This document shows positions 56,457 to 64,000 of a DNA stretch of 64,000 bases, piece by piece. The stretch lies in assembly GCA_913060865.1 (NCBI GenBank), contig CAJXTU010000011.1:1-64000 (forward strand), in the 5' to 3' direction. The position numbers and the translations under genes were made by a program. The notes below the pieces were generated by a model. The model was not told the origin of the DNA, made no database searches, and saw nothing but the letters and a program-made list of their open reading frames with translations. The DNA comes from an uncultured Cycloclasticus sp. GTDB taxonomy: Bacteria > Pseudomonadota > Gammaproteobacteria > Methylococcales > Cycloclasticaceae. Position 1 is the stretch's first letter. Each line of letters opens with the position of its first letter.

Positions 56457-56758
56457 TTGTCATTCACCTCTTGCTGATTATCAACCGAGGTCTCACCATC
56501 AGTATAAAGGTTCCCCTGCTCGATTAATTTTAAAACAGCAACAACACCAATAAAATTAATCAAGGTATAAACCAGCGCAATATCAAGCAAGTCATGTCGG
56601 TCCGTTAAAAAAGCAAATACGGCTATAAGCAAAATTGTTTTAGTACCTATCATATTCATTGCTGCAATACGGTCGTAAACTGTTGGGCCTAACAAGGCAC
56701 GCACAAGCGCCAGTAAAATAGTTATTAGAATGGCAATAATCGCAACGGTAAACATCAT
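56453..56758 (-). CDS. mnhF: Na+/H+ antiporter subunit F (MnhF)
   Basis: A 101-residue subunit with three helices. The family pattern ALLGPTVYDRIAAMNMIGTK and ALVYTLINFIGVVAVLK is complete. An ATGA overlap links it to mnhE and mnhG. Confidence 0.93.
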   Translation of the reverse strand: MMFTVAIIAILITILLALVRALLGPTVYDRIAAMNMIGTKTILLIAVFAFLTDRHDLLDIALVYTLINFIGVVAVLKLIEQGNLYTDGETSVDNQQEVNDK

Positions 56759-57234
56759 GAAAATAACTCCCCATTCTCAGGAACCGCCTTTACCATGTCG
56801 CTTTTTTGTAAATCCTCTGCGCCTTCTTTACTTAAGGCATGAACTTTTATTTCATCATCAGATAATTCCAACGTAACAGTTCCCGGTGTGAGTGTTATTG
56901 AGTTGGCATAAATCACTTTGCCTAACGCTGTTTTTTTAATGGCAGGAAGCGTCATCACTTGCGGACTAATATTGACACGTCCTGGCGTGAGAATTCTTTT
57001 TATAACATCAACGTTTGCTTTAAGAATTTCTTTGCCAAGATAAAAATAATACCCCAGTAGGCGCCAACTCAAGTGAAAAGGGTAACTCTCGTGATCAATA
57101 ATACTCATTCGTTTGGCTAGGTAAACAGTGAGCATCGTTGAGAGCACACCAAATGTAAGCAGTAACGTTCCGGTATGCCCTGAAAGCATAAACCAAAACA
57201 GAAAAATCAGGCAGGCCGTAACAATTGTCCTCAT
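56755..57234 (-). CDS. mnhE: Na+/H+ antiporter subunit E (MnhE)
   Basis: First gene of the antiporter operon, 159 residues. Two N-terminal helices are followed by the soluble MnhE domain with YFYLGKEILKANVDVIKRIL and the signature YANSITLTPGTVTLEL. The operon order E-F-G-(A-C-terminal)-B-C-D-D-x-D resembles archaeal Mbh/Mbs modules more than the standard A-B-C-D-E-F-G. Confidence 0.93.
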   Translation of the reverse strand: MRTIVTACLIFLFWFMLSGHTGTLLLTFGVLSTMLTVYLAKRMSIIDHESYPFHLSWRLLGYYFYLGKEILKANVDVIKRILTPGRVNISPQVMTLPAIKKTALGKVIYANSITLTPGTVTLELSDDEIKVHALSKEGAEDLQKSDMVKAVPENGELFS

Positions 57235-57798
57235 TATTTTTTACTTCTCATTTCCGTTAGCTTAAACAAGTTGCATCACACGATTCAAAAGTCGCGCTTG
57301 TATTTATTGTTTTCATTGACTTTATAATCCTACAAGTTATGAGTAAATGTAAGTATAAAGTTCTATTAACAATACATTAGAACCTTAGTTACGTAAGGTC
57401 GCTTTTATTAAATTTAAAACTGCCTAGGGTACTAACTCATTGGTGTTAAAAACACGCCATCAAAATTATTTCGCACCCTCACCTTCTATTTATACCGATG
57501 AACAAATATCAGGATGCGCATCTACTGCCCGTCTAATATTTACAGAATATTCTATGCTCATCATTATGATTGAGTACACAGTCAGCCAAACATTATGGGG
57601 TAAACTCTTATTGTAGCTAACTATCAGCACAAAGTGCCACTTTGAACTTATCAAAATCATTTGAGAACTTGATGACCGGCATACAAGATACCGTTTATAG
57701 TCGCTTTTTCATGATACGATTTAAGCATATTATGGTTTAGGTGACTCTCTCTCCTGATAATGAAAAATAACTAATTTATGTAACGGGGCCGAGCTAAT
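57235..57798. promoter_or_regulatory. Divergent intergenic region, 564 bp
   Basis: Lies between the antiporter operon (minus strand) and the Lon-like protease gene (plus strand), and must contain both promoters. I see no clear operator, RNA gene or terminator. No open frame of credible composition is present. Confidence 0.4.
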
Positions 57799-60198
57799 AT
57801 GAAAACATCAAATTGCGCACATAAGCTGACTCCAGAGCAATTAACAAAACAAGTTCAAGCAGATCAGTTAAATTTCGACCCACTGACCCCACCCCCAGAA
57901 TTTAATCAAATCCTTGGGCAACCAAGAGCGACACGTGCGCTTGAATTTGGTGCTAGCATAAAAGAAACCGGCTACAACCTATATGTTGCAGGTGAAACAG
58001 GTACAGGTCGAACCCAATACATAATAAATTACTTAGAACCCATCGCTACCTACGGCAACACGCCAGATGAGTGGCTTTACGTCAATAACTTTGACAACCC
58101 ATCTGAACCACGTTGTCTAAAGCTTCCTGAACATCAGGGGAAAAAACTACTGACAGAAATTGAGCAGTTAATTGAGTCACTCTTAGCGACCTTTCCTGCT
58201 GTCTTCGAACACCCTTCTTATTTACAGAAAAAGAATACCATCCAACGTCTCTATGACGATGCTTACGAAAAAGCCATCTCGATAATTGAGCGTTCAGCAG
58301 CATCCAAAAATATAGCCCTTTTTCGTGATAATAATGCCATCACTTTTACACCCATTATTAATGGTGAAATTGCCGATGAAGCGGCTTTTGCTCAAATGGA
58401 TGAAATAGAGAGAGAAGTATTTCACGAAAATGTTATTGTCCTAGAAGATCAAGTTAGTGATGCCTTGTTAGAGCTTCCACAATGGCAACGAAACTTAAAT
58501 GAGAAGTTACAATTACTTAATCAACAAACCATCAATCAATCTCTAAAACCTCTATTTGAGAACTTGCAACAAACCTACCAAGGTGATGCAGGCGTTCTAC
58601 TTTATTTTGCACAAATTAAAAACCACTTACCAAAAGTCATCAGTGAAAACTTTGGCAATTCAAGTGACGATGAAGCTAGCAAACTACTCAGTAGCAGACG
58701 ACAGCTTTTGACTAGCCTGTACAAGCCAAACCTTTTGACACATTCAAGTTTAAAGCCGGGGCGACCCATTATCTTTGAGTCCAACCCCAGTTATTCAAAC
58801 TTATTCGGGCAAATTAACTTCTCTCCCGATAAGGATTCCTCAACCGTGGATTTCCAACATATTGTTGCCGGCGCTTTGCATCGCGCAAACGGAGGCTACT
58901 TAATACTGGATGTTGAAAAATTAATGATTGACCCTGCACTCTGGCAATCACTTAAACGTGCCATACGTGAAGGTAAAATCACCACTGAAATTACGTTTAA
59001 TGAAGTCGCACTCGGTCACCCGTTCTGTATAAAACCAGAACCCATTCCTCTCAACTTAAAAGTCATCTTGATTGGCCCACGTGATGTCTATTATGCTCTA
59101 GCGCAATTTGATCGAGACTTTGATGAACTTTTTCAAGTTTTTGTCGATTTCAGTGCTGAGTTTGATGTCAGCCCAGAAAACCTTCAACAGTTTGCATACT
59201 TACTTCATTTAAAAGCGACTGCGTCAGGTATTGCTGAACTAACCCCAAGCGCCATCGCGCTCATGGCTGAGTACAGCTGTCGTCTTGCTGAAAACCAGCT
59301 TAAGCTATCTGCCAAAATTGACCACATCATGGAAATAGTGAGTGAAGCAAATTACCATAGGGCGCAAGCCCGTTATGAAAAGGTGGATGTTCAACATATT
59401 CATCAAGCATTAGAAGCTCGCCAATATCGAAATGCCCGCCTTCGCGATCGTACCTTAGAAGATGTTTTATCTGGAACGATGCGCATTGCGACAACTGGCT
59501 TAGCCTGCGGGCAAGTGAATGGCTTATCTATTATTCAAGTGGGCGAAACAAGGTTTGGCAGCCCGATTCGTATAACCGCCACAGTGCATCCAGGTACCTC
59601 TGGTGTTGTAGACATTGAGCGCGAAGTTGAACTCGGCATGGCTGTGCACTCTAAAGGCGTCCTGTTGTTATCGGGCTATCTTAGCGGGCGCTATGCAAAG
59701 GACTTTCCCCTAGCCATTACGGCACATATCGCTATTGAGCAATCTTACGGTTTTATTGACGGTGATAGCGCCTCGTTGGCCGAGTTGTGCGCATTGCTAT
59801 CTGCCTTAGTTGATACTCCACTACGTCAAGATATTGCAGTAACAGGCTCTGTTAGCCAACTTGGAGAGGTTCAAGCAGTCGGTGGTGTTAACGAGAAAAT
59901 TGAAGGTTTTTTTGATATTTGTAAAGCTCGCGGACTAACCGGCTCCCAAGGCGTTATTATTCCCTCAACAAATCAAATCAATTTAATGCTCTCACAAGAG
60001 GTTATTGATGCTGTCAAAAATGAAAAATTCACCCTCTATACGGCTAAATCTGTAGATGAAGCCATGGGCTTACTCACAGGCCAAGATATGGGCGAAAAGA
60101 CCCCCGATGGAAACTTCCCTATCGACACCATCAACCAAAAAATTATCGACCAACTCCGACACTTTGCGAAATTAACCGAAAAAACGCGATTAAGCTAG
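57799..60198 (+). CDS. Lon-like ATP-dependent protease (LonB/YcbZ type)
   Basis: A 799-residue AAA-type protease with S16 active site, lacking the N-terminal LON domain. Residues 25-70 carry GQPRATRALEFGA, and the P-loop is GETGTGRT: arginine replaces the Walker A lysine. A long helical insert (about 115-300) precedes the second AAA part with ANGGYLILDVEKLM. The catalytic serine is in GDSASLAE and the lysine in GGVNEKIEGFF. It is the second Lon-family enzyme in the window. Targets unknown. Confidence 0.9.
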   Translation: MKTSNCAHKLTPEQLTKQVQADQLNFDPLTPPPEFNQILGQPRATRALEFGASIKETGYNLYVAGETGTGRTQYIINYLEPIATYGNTPDEWLYVNNFDNPSEPRCLKLPEHQGKKLLTEIEQLIESLLATFPAVFEHPSYLQKKNTIQRLYDDAYEKAISIIERSAASKNIALFRDNNAITFTPIINGEIADEAAFAQMDEIEREVFHENVIVLEDQVSDALLELPQWQRNLNEKLQLLNQQTINQSLKPLFENLQQTYQGDAGVLLYFAQIKNHLPKVISENFGNSSDDEASKLLSSRRQLLTSLYKPNLLTHSSLKPGRPIIFESNPSYSNLFGQINFSPDKDSSTVDFQHIVAGALHRANGGYLILDVEKLMIDPALWQSLKRAIREGKITTEITFNEVALGHPFCIKPEPIPLNLKVILIGPRDVYYALAQFDRDFDELFQVFVDFSAEFDVSPENLQQFAYLLHLKATASGIAELTPSAIALMAEYSCRLAENQLKLSAKIDHIMEIVSEANYHRAQARYEKVDVQHIHQALEARQYRNARLRDRTLEDVLSGTMRIATTGLACGQVNGLSIIQVGETRFGSPIRITATVHPGTSGVVDIEREVELGMAVHSKGVLLLSGYLSGRYAKDFPLAITAHIAIEQSYGFIDGDSASLAELCALLSALVDTPLRQDIAVTGSVSQLGEVQAVGGVNEKIEGFFDICKARGLTGSQGVIIPSTNQINLMLSQEVIDAVKNEKFTLYTAKSVDEAMGLLTGQDMGEKTPDGNFPIDTINQKIIDQLRHFAKLTEKTRLS

Positions 60199-60227
60199 TT
60201 AAGGCTTCTAAGAAAACTATCAACTAG

Positions 60228-60362
60228 ATGATACTGCCTGAACTCTGCCACATTGCTGAACACAGCGACAGGTTCTGGCGCTTACTGACCGAAGTAATGC
60301 CAAATTGGAAGCAAATCAAGTCAACATTAGACACTCAGGCAGAGCTCTATTTAAATAAATAG
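60228..60362 (+). pseudogene. C-terminal fragment of a YgjP-type (DUF45) metallopeptidase
   Basis: A 44-residue frame MILPELCHIAEHSDRFWRLL followed by TEVMPNWK resembles the tail of YgjP/SprT-like metal-dependent hydrolases, normally HELCHxxxxNHSxRFWxLxxxxMPDWK. The first catalytic histidine of HExxH is replaced (PELCH) and some residues before HSDRFW are missing. The N-terminal two thirds are gone. It is a decayed gene. Confidence 0.6.
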
Positions 60363-60810
60363 CTTTTCAAATAAAAAGGGGCTAAAAATGTCTTTTCTGG
60401 ATTTTTTTTGGGTAAACCAAGATACTCAAAAGTTAGCAACACAAACCATCATTGCAACACTAGCCCATCCCCCCTCATAAAACATGACGATTAAGTCGTT
60501 TTATGCGGGAAACCGGCTATTAGTTTATCCACCCTGACCTTAACTTTTTAAGTATGTTTTGTCAGCAAACTCTCCAATATTGCGACTATCTTATTGCTTT
60601 GAAGCGCATAAAAAAACCAAAGCCATTCAGTTGTTTAAATGCCTTATCAGAGCGCTCTTTACACATTGATGCTTTCAAGCTAATCAATGCATAAGTGATT
60701 GAAAATACGAGCCTTTATATTGCCAAAATTTTATACATCTTTAAATCAATATTTATCTGTTACACTTCAATTCAATTGTCGATTTTTGAGCTGAAATTAA
60801 GGAACATTTT
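60363..60810. other. Intergenic region before truncated rimK
   Basis: No credible gene. A 30-codon frame at 60388-60480 (MSFLDFFWVNQ...) has a GGGG upstream but no known relatives that I recognise. An imperfect hairpin with a TAAAAC arm and a GTTTTA arm follows at about 60476-60505. The rimK ribosome binding site (AAGGA) is just before 60811. Confidence 0.35.
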
Positions 60811-61344
60811 ATGAAACTTGCTATTTTATCGTGTGGGCCAAATTCTTATAGTACAAGACGTTTAAAAGAAGCGGCACTTCAAAGAGGGCATGATGTTAAG
60901 GTGTTGAACACACTTAAATTTGCCATTGATTTACAACAAGGGATCCCAGACCTCTACTACCGGCAAAAGGTATTAAGTAGTTACGATGCTGTATTACCAC
61001 GGATAGGGGCATCAATTACTTACTACGGCACGGCTGTTGTGCGTCAGTTTCAAGAAATGGGTGTTTTTTGTGCGAATACGGCACATGGCATCTCCAATTC
61101 ACGTGATAAGCTACGTAGTTTACAAATCTTAAGTCGTCACCACATCGGCATCCCTAGAACAACGTTTTTGCGAGATAAAAAAGATGTTATTCCTGCCATC
61201 GAGCGAGTCGGTGGAGCACCTGTCGTCATTAAATTAATTGAAGGCACCCAAGGTATTGGCGTTCTATTGGCAGAGTCAATGAAGGCCGCTGAATCTATTA
61301 TCGAACTCTTACAAAGCCAAAAGCAAAAGGTCTGGCGGGAATAA
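60811..61344 (+). pseudogene. rimK: rimK, truncated by a fused IS21-family fragment
   Basis: RimK is an ATP-grasp ligase that adds glutamates to ribosomal protein S6. The frame has a proper start (AAGGA upstream) and reads MKLAILSCGPNSYSTRRLKE, then RIGASITYYG, SRDKLRSLQ and GTQGIGVLLAES. After about residue 172 the sequence leaves the RimK pattern and runs into IS DNA, stopping at residue 177. Full RimK has about 300 residues, so most of the ATP-grasp catalytic half is missing. The rest is not found downstream. It is almost certainly non-functional. Confidence 0.88.
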
Positions 61345-62074
61345 TGACGGTATTGTAATGTGTTGCCAGTTGTTGATAAGTTGGATTTAGATCAGGTTCA
61401 TATCGGCAGGGTTTGGTAACCGCACTTTTAAGGTTGTCAGGAATGACCAGCTCTGGCACACCATCCAGAAACTCAAAACAACGGGCATGACTCATGACCC
61501 AATCTTCAAGCTTTTGGCTGTACGTGGCTTCCGCATACGTGTAATTTGATGCGCCCATAACGGCGACAAACACTTAGGGGGTAAGGCACTCACCGGTACT
61601 AGTGCCCACAATACTCATGGTGGGTCCACAGTAATCAACAAACAGTTTTTCACCTGCCTTGTGATTTTGCCGCATAGAAGGTTTTTGGCATTTAAGCCAT
61701 GCCTTGTACTGGCGGCAGAAGTGGGTGTAACTGTAAAAACCTTCCACGTGCCGCTCTTTATATTCCTCCCAAAGCAGTAACAACGTCATCGTTTTGGGTC
61801 GTAATTCTTGTTGAACCAATGACCAGTCAGGCATGGTGAAACCTTTTAACCGAGGCTTTGTTTTGAAGAACGCCTGCTGCAAAGAATGATCACTCCACTT
61901 TTGATCAAGCGGCCAAGAAGTAATACCAAGTTCTGCTGATTGGCGGGAATATTTAGAAACAATGGAGGGTGAAACAGATAGGCTACTAGCTATCTGACGA
62001 TGACTGAGTTGACAGCCGTATTTTAGTCTTAAAATCTCTTTAAGTTTACGCATTGAAATGGGTACCGTTGGCAT
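61331..62074 (-). pseudogene. IS21-family transposase IstA, truncated and with in-frame stop
   Basis: The minus-strand frame begins at ATG 62074 (MPTVPISMRKLKEILRLKYG) with an N-terminal helix-turn-helix (HRQIASSLSVSPSIVSKY). It continues to GEKLFVDYCGP, the first catalytic aspartate, and reaches a TAA at 61576-61574. It goes on in the same frame with [17 protein letters not shown], then [14 protein letters not shown] (second aspartate) and NTVIIPARP. It then meets rimK DNA at about 61331. The third acidic residue, the rest of istA and all of istB are lost. Confidence 0.88.
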
Positions 62075-62150
62075 AGTTATTCTCCTCCTAAAAAATGAAA
62101 AGAATAACGGTTAAAAGTACCTACTGGTTAGACCAAAAAATGTGAAAATC

Positions 62151-62194
62151 GAACGATACCATTCAAGCCGACCACTCAATACCATTTTGACCGA
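62151..62194 (-). repeat. Two inverted copies of the IS21-end repeat
   Basis: Read on the minus strand, 62174-62151 and 62194-62175 contain GGTCGGCTTGAATGGTAT and GTCAAAATGGTATTGAG, matching the plus-strand units that follow. They face the direct array, giving an inverted-repeat layout. Confidence 0.65.
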
Positions 62195-62198
62195 AAAG

Positions 62199-62290
62199 TG
62201 ATCGGCATCGATGGTATTGAGTGATCGCGATGGATAGTATTAGGTGATCGGCTTAGATGGTATTAGGTGATCGCGATGCATGTGGGTTAA
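62199..62290 (+). repeat. Four tandem 23-bp repeats at the IS21-family end
   Basis: Units start at 62199, 62222, 62245 and 62268, each beginning TGATCG. Units one to three hold GATGGTATT or GATAGTATT and end GAG or AGG. The fourth is degenerate. The period is exactly 23 bases. These are probable transposase-binding sites. Confidence 0.8.
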
Positions 62291-62418
62291 GGCATAAGCT
62301 GCGACTAGCAACCCTTACATTTACTGGGCTCATGGACTTCATTAACCGTTTGTTTGCGACTAAATAGAAGCATAAGGTGCGACTTTACCCGTGAAAAGCG
62401 GCATAAGGTGCGACTTTA
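62291..62418 (+). repeat. Three copies of GCATAAGGTGCGAC-type repeat
   Basis: GGCATAAGCTGCGACT at 62291-62306, AGCATAAGGTGCGACTTTA at 62369-62387 and GGCATAAGGTGCGACTTTA at 62400-62418. The last two share 18 of 19 bases with 31-base spacing. They lie just outside the IS21-type array, and may belong to another element. Confidence 0.7.
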
Positions 62419-62660
62419 TTATTCTCATGCTGCTTTTAGCTATTTTTAAGTTTCAAACGATATGGGGGGATTACAACTGCAAATGCTAGAGAACTTGAAC
62501 CTCCAACCACTAGTACCACAAACTGGTATATCTCCCGCCTAACTAATTGATTTTTATAATATATAAAAAAACCATCTAACCTTTTACTGTAGATCAGCCC
62601 TATATGAATCAATAATTTGAACCGTTTGGTTAGACGTTATTGGTAATTATCATAAACTCC
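62419..62660. other. Non-coding stretch before hemH
   Basis: No gene seen. On the minus strand around 62490-62515 a GGAGGTTCAAGTTCTCT sequence resembles the T-arm of a tRNA, but no complete cloverleaf can be folded. Confidence 0.35.
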
Positions 62661-63677
62661 TTATTTATAGTTTTGACACCACGATGCCAGTGTATCAACC
62701 CACGCAGGATGCTCATTTAGACAGGGGATTAATTTTAATTCACTGCCCCCTGCTTCCTTAAACACTTCGTCTGCACGAATGGCGATTTCTTCCAACGTTT
62801 CTAGGCAATCTGTTACAAAAGCGGGACAAATAACTAATACGTTTTTTACACCTGATTGGGCCAGTTCACGCAAGCGGTCTTCTGTATTAGGCCCTAGCCA
62901 TTTAGCGCGGCCTAGCCGAGATTGGAAGGCAACAGAGTATTTGTCTGAAGGTATGTTTGTCTGATCAACAAAACATTGCGTGGTGCGCATAATTTGGTGC
63001 CGATAGCAGGTTTTATGAGCCTCATTAGGTTGTTGGCAACAGCCTGGCCCTTGTAAGCAATGTTGGCCTGTTGGGTCACGTTTTGTAATATGCGATTCCG
63101 GTAAACCGTGGTAACTAAAGACGATGTGATCGTACTCTTGTTCCAAGTATGGCTTGGCACTGAGTACTAAGGCATCAATATAGTCTGGCCGATCATAAAA
63201 AGGCTCAACCACGCTCAGCTTAGTGTTTAGCTGATGTTTTTTTATAACACGTCCTGCTTCCTCAATTGAGGTGGTGACGGTGCTATCGGCAAAGTGTGGG
63301 TAGAGCGGGATGTACACCACTTCTTCGATACCGGGCTGTTGGCTGAGTGCTAATAGTTCATTTTCGATACTTGGCTTGCCATAACGCATAGCCATTGCAA
63401 CAGGCATCTCTAATTTAGCCTGCAATGCATTTTTAAGTCGTTCAGATAGGACAACCAGCGGCGAACCTACATCCGTCCAGACACTTTTATACGCCTCCGC
63501 TGAGGCTTTGGGCCGTGTCGGTAATACAAACAAACTGACGACCATTCGGCGTAATAACCACGGTAACTGAATGACGTGGTGGTCCATTAAAAACTGATTA
63601 AGATAACTGCGTACTGATGCTGTGTCTGGATTATCCGGTGAGCCTAAGTTGGCCAGTAATACCGCTTTATTTGTCAT
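62661..63677 (-). CDS. hemH: Ferrochelatase
   Basis: Inserts ferrous iron into protoporphyrin IX, the last step of haem synthesis. The 338 residues begin KAVLLANLGSPDNPDTASVR. The metal-site histidine is in FSYHGLPESH and the conserved glutamate in CLETLEEIA. A Cys-rich insert follows the histidine motif (HCLQGPGCCQQ and a later HKTCYRHQ), which in some bacterial ferrochelatases helps bind an iron-sulfur cluster. It lies 7 bp after the epimerase gene on the same strand. Confidence 0.95.
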   Translation of the reverse strand: MTNKAVLLANLGSPDNPDTASVRSYLNQFLMDHHVIQLPWLLRRMVVSLFVLPTRPKASAEAYKSVWTDVGSPLVVLSERLKNALQAKLEMPVAMAMRYGKPSIENELLALSQQPGIEEVVYIPLYPHFADSTVTTSIEEAGRVIKKHQLNTKLSVVEPFYDRPDYIDALVLSAKPYLEQEYDHIVFSYHGLPESHITKRDPTGQHCLQGPGCCQQPNEAHKTCYRHQIMRTTQCFVDQTNIPSDKYSVAFQSRLGRAKWLGPNTEDRLRELAQSGVKNVLVICPAFVTDCLETLEEIAIRADEVFKEAGGSELKLIPCLNEHPAWVDTLASWCQNYK

Positions 63678-63684
63678 ATAAAAT

Positions 63685-64000
63685 TTAGTCTTTGATCTGT
63701 AAAACGTCTGTTAACGCTAGTTTTAGGTCGGGATAAAAGAAATGAAAACCCATTGCTTGTGCTTTCTCGGGAATTGTTCGTTGCCCAGTTAATAATAAGC
63801 CAGACATTTCGCCTAATAGGGCTTTAACTAACCACGCAGGTACTGGAATAAACGCATAACGATGAAGAACATCGACCAATGTCTTCGTGAATAGTTTATT
63901 CGACACAGGGTTTGACGAGCTAGCATTAAACGGCCCGTCTGCTTGATTATTGCTCGCAAGAAATTCGAGCAAGTTGACCATATCTTTAATATGCACCCAA
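63685..64000 (-). CDS. TIGR01777 family NAD-dependent epimerase, C-terminal part (runs off window)
   Basis: The visible 105 codons are the C-terminal end of a YfcH-like extended short-chain dehydrogenase. WVHIKDMVNLLEFLASN marks the late substrate-loop region. FNASSSNPVSN and the DUF1731-like tail PVPAWLVKALLGEMSGLLLTG with GFHFFYPDL follow. The start lies beyond base 64000. Function of the family is not established; cell-division inhibitor names in databases (SulA-like) are not reliable. It is probably co-transcribed with hemH. Confidence 0.88.
   Translation of the reverse strand, partial: WVHIKDMVNLLEFLASNNQADGPFNASSSNPVSNKLFTKTLVDVLHRYAFIPVPAWLVKALLGEMSGLLLTGQRTIPEKAQAMGFHFFYPDLKLALTDVLQIKD

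Larger units (their letters stand above)
61331..62290 (-). mobile_element. Truncated IS21-family insertion sequence (5' end part)
   Basis: Covers the istA remnant and the repeat-rich end at 62151-62290. IS21 elements carry multiple short repeats at their ends, which fits the 23-bp units seen here. The distal half of the element, with istB and the other end, is missing. The break coincides with the rimK break, so one deletion probably removed both. The outer border near 62290 is approximate. Confidence 0.75.

Noticed and set aside
60388-60480. Possible 30-residue small protein
   Set aside because: A GGGG before the ATG is suggestive, but without homologues or conservation it cannot be supported.
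62466-62540. tRNA-like T-arm sequence on the minus strand
   Set aside because: GGTTCAAGTTC resembles a T-loop, but acceptor and anticodon arms do not form; at best a degraded tRNA 3' end left by integration.

Overview
The window looks like part of a chromosome (or a metagenome contig) from a marine gammaproteobacterium of low to moderate GC. Its core genes are arranged as in gammaproteobacteria: tig-clpP-clpX-lon-hupB-ppiD, and yafS-rnhA-dnaQ divergent from mltD. A ring-hydroxylating dioxygenase plus an extradiol dioxygenase sit directly in this background. With the FeoABC iron uptake system and a multi-subunit Mrp-like antiporter, this suggests a hydrocarbon-degrading lineage such as Cycloclasticus. 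That genus assignment is inference; a 16S or marker-gene search would decide it. The first 50 bases are not biological: they are the Illumina Nextera i7 adapter, so base 1 is a contig end.

Layout. 51-2037: accessory fringe with a partial gene, a small membrane protein, a frameshifted Mrr-nuclease-like gene and about 700 bp of repeat-bearing non-coding DNA. 2038-7502: tRNA-Glu and tRNA-Ala next to gltX, then dnaQ, rnhA, a YafS-like methyltransferase and divergent mltD. 7555-14890: an oligopeptide/microcin-C type ABC importer (yejA-yejB-yejE-serB-yejF order) with phosphoserine phosphatase inside the operon. 14915-24835: a dicarboxylate/glutamate symporter, ppiD, tRNA-Asp, tRNA-Val, HU, lon, clpX, clpP, trigger factor and tRNA-Leu, i.e. 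a protein-folding and proteolysis block. 24930-28705: a CPBP membrane protease and a Fur-regulated feoABC operon. 28797-33073: an exported serine protease of odd architecture, then the aromatic dioxygenase alpha and beta subunits and an extradiol ring-cleavage dioxygenase.

33378-49155: mostly single genes: a glycosyltransferase, three methyltransferase or lipase-like enzymes, transporters (YdcZ-type, AbgT, EamA, CDF, FNT), an LpxL-like acyltransferase lacking the expected acidic catalytic residue, parvulin, a GST, a class I PHA synthase, a zinc-ribbon protein, an IS3-family transposase remnant, and two small membrane families (DUF1275, DUF454). 49786-57234: a nine-gene Mrp-like cation/proton antiporter operon with three NuoL/M/N-like subunits. 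57799-60198: a second Lon-type protease. 60228-62425: a decay zone with a YgjP-type metallopeptidase fragment, a rimK gene cut off by a fused and itself truncated IS21-family element, and two families of short repeats. 62661-64000: hemH and the 3' part of a TIGR01777-type epimerase that runs off the window.

Together the genes describe an aerobic heterotroph. Aromatic rings are opened by the dioxygenases, which need iron supplied by Feo and electrons from a ferredoxin system not encoded here. Carbon may be stored as polyhydroxyalkanoate, ion homeostasis is served by the Mrp-like complex, and several mobile-element scars mark recent rearrangement at both edges.
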